Origin: CAZCDS01 sp964497585
GTDB taxonomy: Bacteria; Desulfobacterota; Desulfomonilia; Desulfomonilales; Desulfomonilaceae
NCBI GenBank assembly: GCA_964497585.1
Contig: CAZCDS010000022.1
Location: 30,919-94,918 of the forward strand
Direction of reading: 5' to 3'
DNA: 64,000 bases
In this document: piece by piece, positions 53,874 through 62,725 of the stretch
Numbering within the stretch: position 1 is the stretch's first letter
Layout of the letters: each line of letters opens with the position of its first letter
The notes under the pieces: generated by a model
The model's database searches: none
The model's input: the letters and a program-made list of their open reading frames with translations, nothing else
What the model was told of the DNA's origin: nothing
Position numbers and translations under genes: made by a program

Positions 53874-54839
53874 TTGCCTTTTGCCGCGCCGGGTGCTAAA
53901 GCTCTCAACCGTCCCGCGCCTTTGCACCAGTTCACACGGGACCGGCGGAGCCCCCCTTTGAGCAAAAGCACGTCCACAAGATCCTTCGGAACAGGAAATC
54001 GGGAAGGCCATGATTCTTCGCCCTTTTATGCAAGGAAACTCTGCGCCACCGTTGACTGCCAGAAGACGTCCGCGCGCATCAACCACGTCCCTGAATCATG
54101 TCTTGACCGTGTCTTCGAGCATAGTTCCGAACGGATGCATGAGCTGCCGGACAATTCTGTGTCGTTGATGGTCACCTCACCTCCGTACAATGTCGGAAAG
54201 GACTATGACACGGACATGAGTCTCGAGGAATATTTGGATTTCCTCAAGGCTGTCCTTGCCGAGACCTACCGCGTCCTTCTTCCCGGCGGACGGGTGGCGT
54301 TCAACGTGGCCAATCTGGGGCGAAAGCCGTACATTCCCTTGAACGCTCACGTATCGGTTCTCGCGGCTGAGGTAGGCTTGCTCATGAGAGGCGAGATCAT
54401 ATGGGTCAAAGGCAAAGGAGCAAACGGCTCCTGTGCCTGGGGTTCCTGGATGTCCGCGAGTAATCCGACGTTGCGGGATCTCCACGAGTATGTTCTCATA
54501 TTCTGCAAGGATCGCTTCAACCTGCCCCGCCGGGGAGAGTCGACGATAGGCCGGGAGGAATTCATGGCCGCGACCACGAGCGTGTGGCACATTGCTCCCG
54601 AATCGGCCCGTCGGGTCGGTCATCCGGCTCCTTTTCCCGTTGCGCTCGTGGAGCGCCTGATTCACCTCTACACCTTTGCCGGGGATGCGGTCCTGGATCC
54701 CTTCATGGGGAGTGGCTCCACCGCGGTCGCGGCCGTGCGGAGCGGTCGACGATTCATCGGGTACGAGATCAACCCCGAATACGCATCCGTGTGCACGGAC
54801 CGGGTCTCCCGGACTCTCCGCCAATCTCTTTCCGCCTGA
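53874..54839 (+). CDS. Solitary DNA methyltransferase (N4/N6 amino-methyltransferase)
   Basis: Up to 321 residues. Motif IV TSPPYNVGKDY and motif I DPFMGSGST come in the order IV...I, the beta-class arrangement; between them lie the target-recognition residues, and INPEY follows. An SPPY catalytic tetrad fits N4-cytosine or N6-adenine methylation. No restriction gene is adjacent, so it is probably an orphan regulatory or protective methylase. The start is uncertain: the frame is open to a TTG at 53874, but the first 80 residues lack family character and no in-frame ATG exists before MHELPDN. The TTG at 53958 is another option. The 5' flank is very AT-rich. Confidence 0.88.
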   Translation: MPFAAPGAKALNRPAPLHQFTRDRRSPPLSKSTSTRSFGTGNREGHDSSPFYARKLCATVDCQKTSARINHVPESCLDRVFEHSSERMHELPDNSVSLMVTSPPYNVGKDYDTDMSLEEYLDFLKAVLAETYRVLLPGGRVAFNVANLGRKPYIPLNAHVSVLAAEVGLLMRGEIIWVKGKGANGSCAWGSWMSASNPTLRDLHEYVLIFCKDRFNLPRRGESTIGREEFMAATTSVWHIAPESARRVGHPAPFPVALVERLIHLYTFAGDAVLDPFMGSGSTAVAAVRSGRRFIGYEINPEYASVCTDRVSRTLRQSLSA

Positions 54840-54981
54840 TAGTCTGCACGGAAAAGCCGCTTCTGGATAACCCTGTCGTTGGCACGGCCCTCCCGACGAA
54901 CTCCTGTGCCCCGAGGATTGATCGCCGGTTGCCCAGCAATTGCATTGACGAAAGGGAGTGGGTGGACTAATGTATTATAGT

Positions 54982-54991
54982 TTAACGTTAA
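54982..54991. promoter_or_regulatory. Palindrome upstream of the 2-oxoacid oxidoreductase operon
   Basis: TTAACGTTAA, a perfect 10-base palindrome, lies 19 bases before ATG 55010 and directly after TATTATAG, a possible -10 box. It could be an operator for the operon. The -35 box is not clear. Confidence 0.35.
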
Positions 54992-55009
54992 GGAACTGCT
55001 GAGAGGCCC

Positions 55010-55618
55010 ATGAGTGAATCGTACGAAATCGTTTGGCATGGCCGCGGCGGACAGGGCGCTGTCACCGCTGCCAAGATCTTCGCACTCGCCGCTTTCAAGC
55101 AGGGATTCAAGGGCGTGAGCGCCAAGCCGACCTACTTCTCGGAACGCCGGGGAGCACCTGTGAGCGTTCACACGCGGATCGCGTCGGAGCCCATACGGAC
55201 CTTTTCGAATGTGCTCTCTCCAGACATCGCGGTCGTTCTGGATGACAATCTGCTTGAGATGGTCAACGTCACCGCGAACCTCAAGGAGGGCGGTCTTCTC
55301 GTCGTCAACAGCGGTCTGGGCCCCGAGGAACTCGGTGTTGAAGGCCCGTTCACGACCGCGGTTGCCGATGCGTTTCATTCCTCGGAAGAGGCCGGTCTGA
55401 TTGTCGAGGGGAATGTGCTCATCTCCACGTCCATTCTCGGTCCGCTTGCAGCCGGTTCGGACCTGGTGAGCTTCGACAATATCCGCAAGGCCGTTGAGCA
55501 GACATTCAGAGGGCGAGCGCTCGAACGAAATGTGAAGGCCCTGGAATTGGCCTACAAAGGTACCAGGGTGTCCCGGCCCGCGCTGACCGCGGCTTCCGCC
55601 TCAGGCTGCTCCAGGTAA
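55010..55618 (+). CDS. porC: 2-oxoacid:ferredoxin oxidoreductase, gamma subunit
   Basis: A 202-residue gamma subunit (PorC/VorC/KorC family). It begins MSESYEIVWHGRGGQGAVTA, the family's hallmark, with SYFSE-type TYFSERRGAPVSVHTRI following. It belongs to an enzyme that decarboxylates pyruvate or a branched 2-oxoacid to the acyl-CoA and reduces ferredoxin. Gene order gamma, delta, alpha, beta follows in the same direction, with gaps of 224, 169 and 89 bases, so the operon is looser than usual. The substrate (pyruvate or branched-chain oxoacid) is not decided by this subunit. Confidence 0.92.
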   Translation: MSESYEIVWHGRGGQGAVTAAKIFALAAFKQGFKGVSAKPTYFSERRGAPVSVHTRIASEPIRTFSNVLSPDIAVVLDDNLLEMVNVTANLKEGGLLVVNSGLGPEELGVEGPFTTAVADAFHSSEEAGLIVEGNVLISTSILGPLAAGSDLVSFDNIRKAVEQTFRGRALERNVKALELAYKGTRVSRPALTAASASGCSR

Positions 55619-55842
55619 CCCTCTCTCCCGGCGGATCTTCGGGAGCACGGGCTCAGGAAATTCCGAGCAGTGGTGTATTCACGCAGGGTTCCGGCCCTGC
55701 GTAGGTATGATCTTTCGGTAATGCCGGTTTATTGCTGCGCTTCGTAGGAGCCAGAGAGCTGATCCCCCGGAGACTTGACGAATCCGGAAAGACGAGTCAC
55801 TCCGCGTACCCTCGGCGCGCGACGGTCGACAGTGAGGTTTGC

Positions 55843-56157
55843 ATGGCCAACAAGATAAAAGAAACCATACTGGCGAGGTCCAGGCCGGCCCCCGGTGAGG
55901 CGGGCAAGACCGGTGACTGGCGCTCTTTCACTCCCGTAATAGACCACGACAAGTGTATCGGCAAGGAGACCTGTCTCTACTGCTGGCTCTACTGCCCCGA
56001 CGCGGTGATCTCTCGAGAATTCCCCCTGGAGATCGACCTGGAATACTGCAAAGGATGCGGCATATGTGCTGAGGAGTGTCCCCACAACGCGATCACCATG
56101 GTCGACGGACGAGATCCTGATGCTGTGGAGGGCACGAAGGGCTCCGAATCCGGGTAA
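55843..56157 (+). CDS. porD: 2-oxoacid:ferredoxin oxidoreductase, delta (ferredoxin) subunit
   Basis: A 104-residue subunit starting MANKIKETILARSRP (GAGG upstream). The PorD-type ferredoxin has cysteine sets CIGKETCLYCWLYCP and CKGCGICAEECP for two [4Fe-4S] clusters. The first set has extra residues between the first two cysteines, as is normal for the delta subunit. It passes electrons from the thiamine site to external ferredoxin. The open frame reaches further upstream but without family sequence. Confidence 0.92.
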   Translation: MANKIKETILARSRPAPGEAGKTGDWRSFTPVIDHDKCIGKETCLYCWLYCPDAVISREFPLEIDLEYCKGCGICAEECPHNAITMVDGRDPDAVEGTKGSESG

Positions 56158-56326
56158 TCGGAGCAGCTTTGGGTACAGGCTCTGAGGTCAGCATGAAGAC
56201 AGGACGTGCCGCGCAGGGCCGATCTTGTGCGGTAACGCAGCCGGATGAGCCCTCGTTACCTCAACGGATAATTCCACCGCCCGGCGAAACGGCTGGGATG
56301 ATCAGCGAGTAGAGAAGGACACTGTC

Positions 56327-57514
56327 ATGACGGACGTAAGAATCATAACCGCTAACAGAGCCGCTGCCATAGCAGCCGCGCTCTCGAGAGTTCAGGTGAT
56401 CGCGGCCTACCCGATAACTCCGCAGACGCCGGTAACCGAGGCTCTCGCTGCGATGGTCGAAAGCGGTGAACTGCAAGCGGAATACCTTACCGTCGAGAGC
56501 GAGCATTCAGCCATGGCCGCGGTGGTGGCCGCGGCGCAGGTTGGCGCGCGGGTCTTCACTGCGACGAGCGCCAATGGATTGCTCTACATGCACGAGATGC
56601 TCCACTGGGCAGCGGGAAGCAGGGTGCCGGTGGTGATGGCGTGCGCGAACCGCGGAGTAGGCGCCCCCTGGACGATCCTCAACGACCAGCAGGATTCCAT
56701 AGCCCAGCGCGACACCGGCTGGATGCAGCTCTATTGCCGCAACAGCCAGGAAGTTTTCGATACAATCATCCAGGCGTATGCAATCGCGTGGAAGGCTCGT
56801 CTCCCGGTCATGGTCTGTTACGATGGCTTCGTGCTCTCGCATATCAGCACCCCGGTCGAGATAGCCACGCAGGAGGATGTCGACCGGTTCCTCCCACCGA
56901 GAAACGAAGAGCCGGAACTCGATCCCGCGGACTTCACGAACATCAATCCGCTCATTCTGAGCGATCCCCGAGAAGATCCCGACCGCGACGTCATGCCGGG
57001 CTATATGGATCTCCGCTATCGACTCCAGGAGGACCTCGTCGCGGCGTTGGCAACCATAGACGAGGCCGACAAAGAGTTCGAGCCCATATTCGGCCGCAGT
57101 TGGGGCGGCGTTGTCTGGGAATACCGTATGGACGACGCGGAGCATGCGCTCGTCAGCATGGGATCGCTCGCGGCGGAGAGCACGCTGGCCGCGGACAGCA
57201 TGAGACAGCAGGGTCTGCGAACCGGAGTGGTGGGGGTACGGGCCTACCGCCCCTTCCCTGCCGAGGCCCTGACCAGATCGCTCAAGGACGTGAAATCGGT
57301 AAACGTTTTTGAAAAGGATATCAGCTACGGGTACGGCGGGGCACTGGCAATGGATCTGAAGGCCGCTCTCTTTGACACAGGCATGAGACCGAGGTTCTCG
57401 TCCTTCATCGCAGGGCTCGGAGGACGGGACGTGAGACCCGAACAGATCGCCGAATCCGCCACCGACGCAATACTCAAGGAACCTACCTACGCCTGGATCG
57501 ACGTCAAAGGATGA
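56327..57514 (+). CDS. porA: 2-oxoacid:ferredoxin oxidoreductase, alpha subunit
   Basis: A 395-residue alpha subunit. Visible are the N-terminal NRAAAIAAALSRVQVIAAYPITPQTP, the SEHSAMAAVVAAAQVGARVFTATSANG substrate/TPP-contact block (read in parts), and the C-terminal VNVFEKDISYGYGGALAMDL. It binds the 2-oxoacid and part of the thiamine diphosphate. Length is close to the usual pyruvate enzyme alpha subunit. Confidence 0.94.
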   Translation: MTDVRIITANRAAAIAAALSRVQVIAAYPITPQTPVTEALAAMVESGELQAEYLTVESEHSAMAAVVAAAQVGARVFTATSANGLLYMHEMLHWAAGSRVPVVMACANRGVGAPWTILNDQQDSIAQRDTGWMQLYCRNSQEVFDTIIQAYAIAWKARLPVMVCYDGFVLSHISTPVEIATQEDVDRFLPPRNEEPELDPADFTNINPLILSDPREDPDRDVMPGYMDLRYRLQEDLVAALATIDEADKEFEPIFGRSWGGVVWEYRMDDAEHALVSMGSLAAESTLAADSMRQQGLRTGVVGVRAYRPFPAEALTRSLKDVKSVNVFEKDISYGYGGALAMDLKAALFDTGMRPRFSSFIAGLGGRDVRPEQIAESATDAILKEPTYAWIDVKG

Positions 57515-57603
57515 CGAAGGTACAAAGGAAAGAGGACAAGAAGGAAGAAGATGTCGAGTCCTACGCAACAATATTACGCTGTCAGGAGTGAGTGATAAGT
57601 ACC

Positions 57604-58515
57604 ATGACCACAAAAGCAGCAAGACAGCTACCCAAAGAAGAATTCATTCTCCCCGGGACTCGCTCCTGTGCGGCCTGCGGGATGATGCTCACCTACCGCT
57701 ATGCGCTCAAGGCGCTTGACAAGGGAAAGACCATCGTTGCGGTCCCCGCGAGTTGTATGACGGTGCTCCATGGAGTCTACCCGGTCACTCCCGTGAAAGT
57801 GGCCTGCATCAACAATCCCTTCGCCTCGACCGGAGCCTCGGTCTCCGGTATCGTTGCGGGTCTGAAGGCCCTGGGCAGGGAAGACTATACGGTCGCGGCC
57901 TTCGCGGGCGACGGCGGGACGTACGACATCGGTATTCAGGCGCTCTCCGGCGCATTGGAGCGGGGCACCAACTTCATCTACTGCTGCTACGACAATGAAG
58001 CATATATGAACACGGGCACCCAACGCTCGAGCGCGAGTCCCGCGGGAGCGGTAACCTCGACCACACCGATCCTGGCCAAGCTCCAGCACAAGAAGGATAT
58101 GATCCGCATCGTGGAGGCACACGGTATCCCGTACATTGCAACCGCGTCGCCATCCTATCCGCTGGATCTGTACGACAAGTTCCACAAAGCCAAAGACGTC
58201 GTCGGCTCGCGCTACATAGAGGTGCTCGCGCCCTGCCCGCCCGGATGGGGGTTCCCCAATAAGGATCTCGTGAAGATGGGTAAGCTCGCGATCGACTGCG
58301 GGATCCAGGTCCTCTTCGAGATCGACGAGGGCACGTTCCGGCTGACATCCCGCTCTCTGAGCCTCGCCAAGAAGGGCCGCAAGAAAACCATCGCAGACTA
58401 TGTCAAAGGCCAGACCCGCTTCAAGAGGATCACCCAGGAGCAGATCGACCGCCTCCAGCAGTTCACCGACCAGCGCTGGGAAGAATTCATGCAACGGCAC
58501 GAAACGGGTCGGTAG
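57604..58515 (+). CDS. porB: 2-oxoacid:ferredoxin oxidoreductase, beta subunit
   Basis: About 303 residues. The N-terminus holds GTRSCAACGMMLTYR, two of the [4Fe-4S] cysteines. The thiamine-diphosphate motif starts at GDGGTYDIGIQALSGALERG and continues to NEAYMNTGTQ. PAGAVTSTTP and CPPGWGFPNKDLVKMGKLA complete the family pattern. An in-frame GTG at 57592 is the alternative start; neither start has ideal spacing from AGGAG at 57584. It is the last gene of the operon. Confidence 0.94.
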   Translation: MTTKAARQLPKEEFILPGTRSCAACGMMLTYRYALKALDKGKTIVAVPASCMTVLHGVYPVTPVKVACINNPFASTGASVSGIVAGLKALGREDYTVAAFAGDGGTYDIGIQALSGALERGTNFIYCCYDNEAYMNTGTQRSSASPAGAVTSTTPILAKLQHKKDMIRIVEAHGIPYIATASPSYPLDLYDKFHKAKDVVGSRYIEVLAPCPPGWGFPNKDLVKMGKLAIDCGIQVLFEIDEGTFRLTSRSLSLAKKGRKKTIADYVKGQTRFKRITQEQIDRLQQFTDQRWEEFMQRHETGR

Positions 58516-59136
58516 CCCGGACTGACATACCTTCATTCGGTGAGAGAGTTCGCCGGGGAGGACTCGTTGCTCGCAAAGCCTGCCCCATGAACTCTAGATA
58601 CAGAACTGCCTTTACAGCTTTTCGTCCTGGTCTCGGGAGGCACTGGTGGTCAAGCCACCAGTGCGCCCCGGATCTTGCCGCCCGGCCTGCTTGAGAAGCA
58701 CCAGAAAGCTCTCACTGCTGAAGACATTGGTGAAACGAAAATGCCACTCGGGATTCGGTCCCACAGTTACAGACTTTGCCAAGCATAGCTCTCATCTGGC
58801 ATCTGAAATCGGAGCCTATGACATCGTACTTTCTCAGGGGTTCCGAGCTTCACACCGATTTGTCCGAAACCGCGCAGCCTGTGGCGCTATTGCGCTGACG
58901 TTTCCGCGTTTGGCTTTTCCCTCGGGGTTACCCAAGGCGCAAAATCGGTGAGAATTCATTTGTCACCTGATTAGTGGGTGTGTCTTAGACCTTCGTCTTC
59001 GCCACACCTCTTGACCACATACGTAACCCCAAGCCCCGTGTTGCTTCCCACTGCTTTTCCGGCTACACTCTCAATCGTTGCCTTAGAAGGTCACACAGCC
59101 GCATAACCCTTTCGCGGGGTTGAGGGGAAACCCATC
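58516..59136. other. Intergenic region with one strong hairpin after porB
   Basis: About 620 bases without a supported gene. At 58640-58664 GCACTGGTGG and CCACCAGTGC form a perfect 10-base stem with loop TCAAG. It has no T run but could end the por transcript. The bases from 58598 to 58655 weakly resemble the livH end at 55-105 (AGAACTGCCTTT, CCTGGTC and GTGGTCAAGCC in the same order), which may be chance. Confidence 0.5.
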
Positions 59137-60501
59137 ATGGCAATGGAAGAGCACCTGGCCAAGTTGAAAGAAGGGGTGGAGATTTGGAATCAGTGGCGCA
59201 AGGACCACCCGGATGAGAAGCCCGATCTCTCAGAACTGGATTTCACGTCAAGGGAGGTCGTAGGGGAAATACTGTGGGATGAGGCAAGAGGTGGTGCGGT
59301 TCTCCGAGAGGCAAACCTCAGCAACGCTAACTTAAGTAAGGTGGTTCTCGGCCAGGCGCCCCGGCGCCGGGCAAACGTTGAAAGGGCTGACTTGCGGAAG
59401 GCAAACCTCAGCCGGGCGGACCTCGCCTGGGTATCTTTCAAGCACAGCGACTTGTCCGAGGCCAATCTGCAACAAGCGAATCTGTGTCGTGTCGATTTTG
59501 GATTTGCGAAGCTTTACAGAGCGGACCTTAGTGGAGCACGACTTCTCAACCTGAATCTCCCTGGACCGGCCCGGGAGCAACACGGGGGCCGGGGAGCTAG
59601 GCGTGTGACCGCTGGATTCAGACACGCAGATCTGGGTGCGGCCAAGCTCATAGGTGCGGACCTTTACGGGGCAAACTTCACCCACGCACAGTTGAGCTTT
59701 GCTGATCTGCGAAGCGCGAATCTCAGAATGGCGGGGTTCCTTGGTGCGCAAATGACCCTGTCCGATCTCAGGCAAGCCCAACTGACACAAGCTGATCTTC
59801 GGCAATCGCTGATGGTTGGCACTAGGCTAGAAGGAGCAGATCTATCCGGGGCCGATGTTCATGGGATAGCGGCCTGGGACTTGATTACCGACGGTGCTAC
59901 GAAGCAGAAGGGTTTGATTATCAGCCTCGGCAAATCTAGGGCAACTGTTGATGACCTTGAACTGGCGCAATTCCTTTATTTGATCCACGACAACGCTAAG
60001 ATCCGGAATGTATTGGATGCGGTCATCCGGAAAGTTGTCCTGATTCTGGGGCGGTTCACGAAAGACCGACTAGCTGTGCTGAAGGCTATTGCGGATAGGC
60101 TGCGGGCACTCGAGTATCTACCGGTGATTTTCGACTTCGAACCCAGTCCAGAGAAGAATGTTCTTGATACAGTTAAGATTTTGGCTCACCTGTCCCGCTT
60201 CGTCATTATGGATTTTACCGATGCCAAATTCGTTCCTGCAGAGGCCGCCGCCTTAGAGAATATCAACGTCGTGATTCAACCGATCATCCAGATTGGACAT
60301 GAACTGGCTTCCATTCGGGGAGTACTAGCTGACTCAGATCGCACACTTGATCCCTACGTGTACCATGACCTTGATGACCTTCTGCCAACATTGCAGCACC
60401 GTCTGGTCCCAGATGCCAAAAAAATGGCTGATAAATGGACGAAAAGGCGCAATGAATACGGAAAACCATCAGGGTCAAATGAAGATACCGAGCAGGAATA
60501 A
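59137..60501 (+). CDS. Pentapeptide-repeat protein with C-terminal TIR-like nucleotide-binding domain
   Basis: A 454-residue protein. Residues 60-250 are A(D/N)Lxx pentapeptide repeats forming a right-handed helix (REANLSNANLSK; RKANLSRADLAW; GADLSGADVHG). Two short basic, GC-rich stretches interrupt them (GQAPRRRANV; GPAREQHGGRGARRV). From about 270 a linker (VDDLELAQFLYLIHDNAKIR) leads to an alpha/beta domain. It begins with VVLILGRFTKDRLAVLKAI and includes YLPVIFDFEPSPEKN and RFVIMDFTDAKFVPAE, a pattern of TIR-like predicted nucleotide-binding domains. Such pairings are widespread and uncharacterised; NAD- or nucleotide-related signalling, perhaps in defence, is only an inference. A monocistronic unit. 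Confidence 0.8.
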   Translation: MAMEEHLAKLKEGVEIWNQWRKDHPDEKPDLSELDFTSREVVGEILWDEARGGAVLREANLSNANLSKVVLGQAPRRRANVERADLRKANLSRADLAWVSFKHSDLSEANLQQANLCRVDFGFAKLYRADLSGARLLNLNLPGPAREQHGGRGARRVTAGFRHADLGAAKLIGADLYGANFTHAQLSFADLRSANLRMAGFLGAQMTLSDLRQAQLTQADLRQSLMVGTRLEGADLSGADVHGIAAWDLITDGATKQKGLIISLGKSRATVDDLELAQFLYLIHDNAKIRNVLDAVIRKVVLILGRFTKDRLAVLKAIADRLRALEYLPVIFDFEPSPEKNVLDTVKILAHLSRFVIMDFTDAKFVPAEAAALENINVVIQPIIQIGHELASIRGVLADSDRTLDPYVYHDLDDLLPTLQHRLVPDAKKMADKWTKRRNEYGKPSGSNEDTEQE

Positions 60502-60801
60502 CCGTGCTCGCAGTGCCCCGTTCAGTAAGGTGAGGCCGAGGGCAGGCCATCGGCGTGCCTTATCCTTGTCGCGTCAATATGTGAGTATATCAGGGTCGCG
60601 AGGCTCCTTGAGGCGGTCTGACACCGAGTAATACCAGTCATTCGCTCACCTGATCCTCAGTCACCCAGGCTCCGACCATGGGCCGGTGCGATAGCGGCAC
60701 AGGGCATCCAAAGGTTACGTTACCCTGGGGCAATGCCGGGGGCTTACCACCCTTTTTGGTTTCGCAAACTGAAGCGGGCGAACGAAACGCCGTACCAGTG
60801 C
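60502..60801. other. Intergenic region between convergent genes
   Basis: About 300 bases between the pentapeptide-repeat gene and the hydrolase gene, which end towards each other. No gene and no clear terminator hairpin with a T run was found. Confidence 0.4.
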
Positions 60802-61431
60802 TCAGACGAACACGTTTTCCCGCTTCTCTCGTCCAATGGTAGATGTGGGGGTGGATCCGTAATTGTGGCCCGGCAGCACGATCGTGTCATCGGGAAGGCT
60901 GAAGAGCCGGTTACGGATCGATGCCTGGAGCTGCTCGAAGGAGCCGCCGGGCAGGTCGGTTCGTCCGACGCCGCCCACGAAGAGCGTGTCGCCGGTCACG
61001 ACGTAACCGTGCCAGTACAGGCACATGCAGCCAGGAGAGTGTCCAGGTGTGTGAATCACTTCCACGGACTGATTGCCGAAGGTAATCTTGTCTCCGTCCT
61101 TCAAAAGGACCGTTGCGTTTGGTGAGGGTTCCGCGCCGAACATGGCCAGAGACCCGGGGCTCTGGTGCTGAAGCACCGGCACTTCCGCCTCGTGAATAGC
61201 CAGCGGAGCGCCCGTAGCCTCGTGCATTCCCTTGTTGCCGCCCGTGTGATCGACGTGGCAATGGGTATTGACGATATACTTGATATCCGTCACTCCCGCA
61301 TCTCGTGCATGTTTCAGAATGGGCTCCGTCGGACCGCCGGGATCCACCACGATACCCTCTCCGGTCGCCTCGTCACCGAGGATGTAGCAATAGATCTGAA
61401 ATCCACCGATCTCTATCTGCTGTATGATCAT
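60802..61431 (-). CDS. Glyoxalase II-like metallo-beta-lactamase-fold hydrolase
   Basis: A 209-residue cytosolic hydrolase. THCHVDHTGGN provides the HxHxDH metal ligands, TPGHSPGCMCLYWHG the next His, VVTGDTLFVGGVGRTDLPGG the bridging Asp, and VLPGHNYG the last His. This GRTDL pattern is typical of the YcbL/GloB2-type hydrolases that cleave thioesters such as lactoylglutathione or a related low-molecular-weight thiol ester. It lies 199 bases downstream of ahbD on the same strand, beyond a hairpin, so it is probably transcribed separately. No signal peptide. Confidence 0.9.
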   Translation of the reverse strand: MIIQQIEIGGFQIYCYILGDEATGEGIVVDPGGPTEPILKHARDAGVTDIKYIVNTHCHVDHTGGNKGMHEATGAPLAIHEAEVPVLQHQSPGSLAMFGAEPSPNATVLLKDGDKITFGNQSVEVIHTPGHSPGCMCLYWHGYVVTGDTLFVGGVGRTDLPGGSFEQLQASIRNRLFSLPDDTIVLPGHNYGSTPTSTIGREKRENVFV

Positions 61432-61540
61432 TCATTCCTCCGTTAATTCTTCAATTGTGGTATGAGGTTCGAGTCCTGCTGAGACATCCGGAAGACCATT
61501 CACGGAATGCTCTGAAGAAGACCTCTCCGATTATAAGAAT

Positions 61541-61558
61541 GCCGGCAGAGACGCCGGC
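61541..61558 (-). terminator. Hairpin downstream of ahbD
   Basis: GCCGGC-6 bases-GCCGGC. On the minus strand it is followed by ATTCTTATAAT, a moderately T-rich tract. It lies about 70 bases after the ahbD stop, so it is a likely terminator of the hemB-ahbD transcript. Confidence 0.5.
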
Positions 61559-61630
61559 CCTGAGAAGTATTGCCTATTCGTGAGCCATGCCGAAATGGGA
61601 TCGCGCGGTCTCCTTTCCGGGCTGGACCTC

Positions 61631-62725
61631 CTACGACTCCGTGTGCGCCTCGGTTTCCGGGTACGCTTTCACCTTCTTTCGCGTCCGTGGCTGATACGCG
61701 CAGTACGGCTCTTCGGCCATATACCTGCCTGTTTTCTCGTACGCGCGGGCTCTGCACCCGCCGCAGAACCTTACGTACTCGCATGAGCCGCACTTGCCCT
61801 CGAGGAGGCTGAAATCTCGCAGTTCCTTGAAAAGCGGCGCGTTCTCCCAAAGGTCTTCGAATGACCGTTCCCGTACACTCCCAGCTTGAACGTCGAAATA
61901 CCCGCACGGCTGCAGCTCGCCCTTATGAGAAACGAAGACAAAGGAAAGCCCTCCGAGGCACCCTCGGGTGCGAGCGTTGAGCCCGAAGGTCTGCTCCGTA
62001 ACCTCGATGCCCTCTTTTCGGGCTTGTTGTCTCATGATTCGGTAGTATTGGGGCGCGCAGGTGGCCTTGGTTTCCATACCCGTGGGTCTGCTCAGTCCAT
62101 AGAATTGGAGCAGGCTCTCTTCGTATTCATCGGGACCCATCTCCTCGCCGGACATCTCCTTGGCCCGCCCCGTCGGAACGAGAAGGAAGACGTGGAACGC
62201 GTCCGCACCGATCTCTTCCGCGAGCTTCATGATCTGCGGGAGTTGGTCGCGATTGCGACGGGTCAGGGTGGTGTTCACCTGAAAAGAGACACCCGCTTGA
62301 CGGAGATTGGCGAGTCCTTGCAGAGATGCCTCAAACGCGCCGTTCACCTTGCGAAAGGAATCGTGATCCGCTGCCGTGGGCCCGTCAAGGCTGACACTGA
62401 CCCGCGGGATACCGACGTCTCTGATCTCCCGAGCGATCTCGGGGGTGATCAAGACTCCATTGGTGGCTACAACGACCCGGAGCCCTGCTTGATTTCCGTA
62501 CCTGGCGAGGTCGAAAAAATCCGGCCGGAGCAAAGGTTCTCCGCCCGTCATGATGAGAATGGGCTTGCCGACCCTGGCGATTCCGTCAATCAGTTCGCGG
62601 CCCTCGTCGAGGGTCAGTTCGTCGGGATCAGGGTCGGGGCACGCGCCGGCCCGGCAATGTACGCACGCCAGATTACATGCCTGGGTCATCTCCCAGGCGA
62701 CGAGTCGCAGTTGAAACGGTTTCAC
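61631..62725 (-). CDS. ahbD: Radical SAM haem synthase AhbD-type (Fe-coproporphyrin III decarboxylase)
   Basis: About 364 residues. The radical SAM cluster motif is CNLACVHC in LVAWEMTQACNLACVHCRAG. MTGGEPLLRPDFFDLARYG follows. The C-terminal cysteines (GKCGSCEYVRFCGGCRARAY and a later C) bind an auxiliary cluster. This N-terminal style matches AhbD (haem b synthase), not AhbC, which starts with a long conserved ISKLYCG region. It removes two propionate carboxyls of Fe-coproporphyrin III to give haem b in the siroheme-based route of sulfate reducers and methanogens. The GTG start (62725) overlaps the hemB stop by 4 bases, so the two are coupled. Confidence 0.88.
   Translation of the reverse strand: MKPFQLRLVAWEMTQACNLACVHCRAGACPDPDPDELTLDEGRELIDGIARVGKPILIMTGGEPLLRPDFFDLARYGNQAGLRVVVATNGVLITPEIAREIRDVGIPRVSVSLDGPTAADHDSFRKVNGAFEASLQGLANLRQAGVSFQVNTTLTRRNRDQLPQIMKLAEEIGADAFHVFLLVPTGRAKEMSGEEMGPDEYEESLLQFYGLSRPTGMETKATCAPQYYRIMRQQARKEGIEVTEQTFGLNARTRGCLGGLSFVFVSHKGELQPCGYFDVQAGSVRERSFEDLWENAPLFKELRDFSLLEGKCGSCEYVRFCGGCRARAYEKTGRYMAEEPYCAYQPRTRKKVKAYPETEAHTES

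Noticed and set aside
54940..54980. TTGACG-17-TAATGT as promoter of the por operon
   Set aside because: The -10 box matches only three positions; reported only as a palindrome with uncertain role.
58546..58561. Sixteen-base identity with 63745-63760 (GAGTTCGCCGGGGAGG)
   Set aside because: About one such match is expected by chance in 64 kb; no further similarity flanks it.
58598..58655. Similarity to the livH 3' end at the window start
   Set aside because: Three short identical words in the same order with different spacing; too short to separate from chance without alignment statistics.
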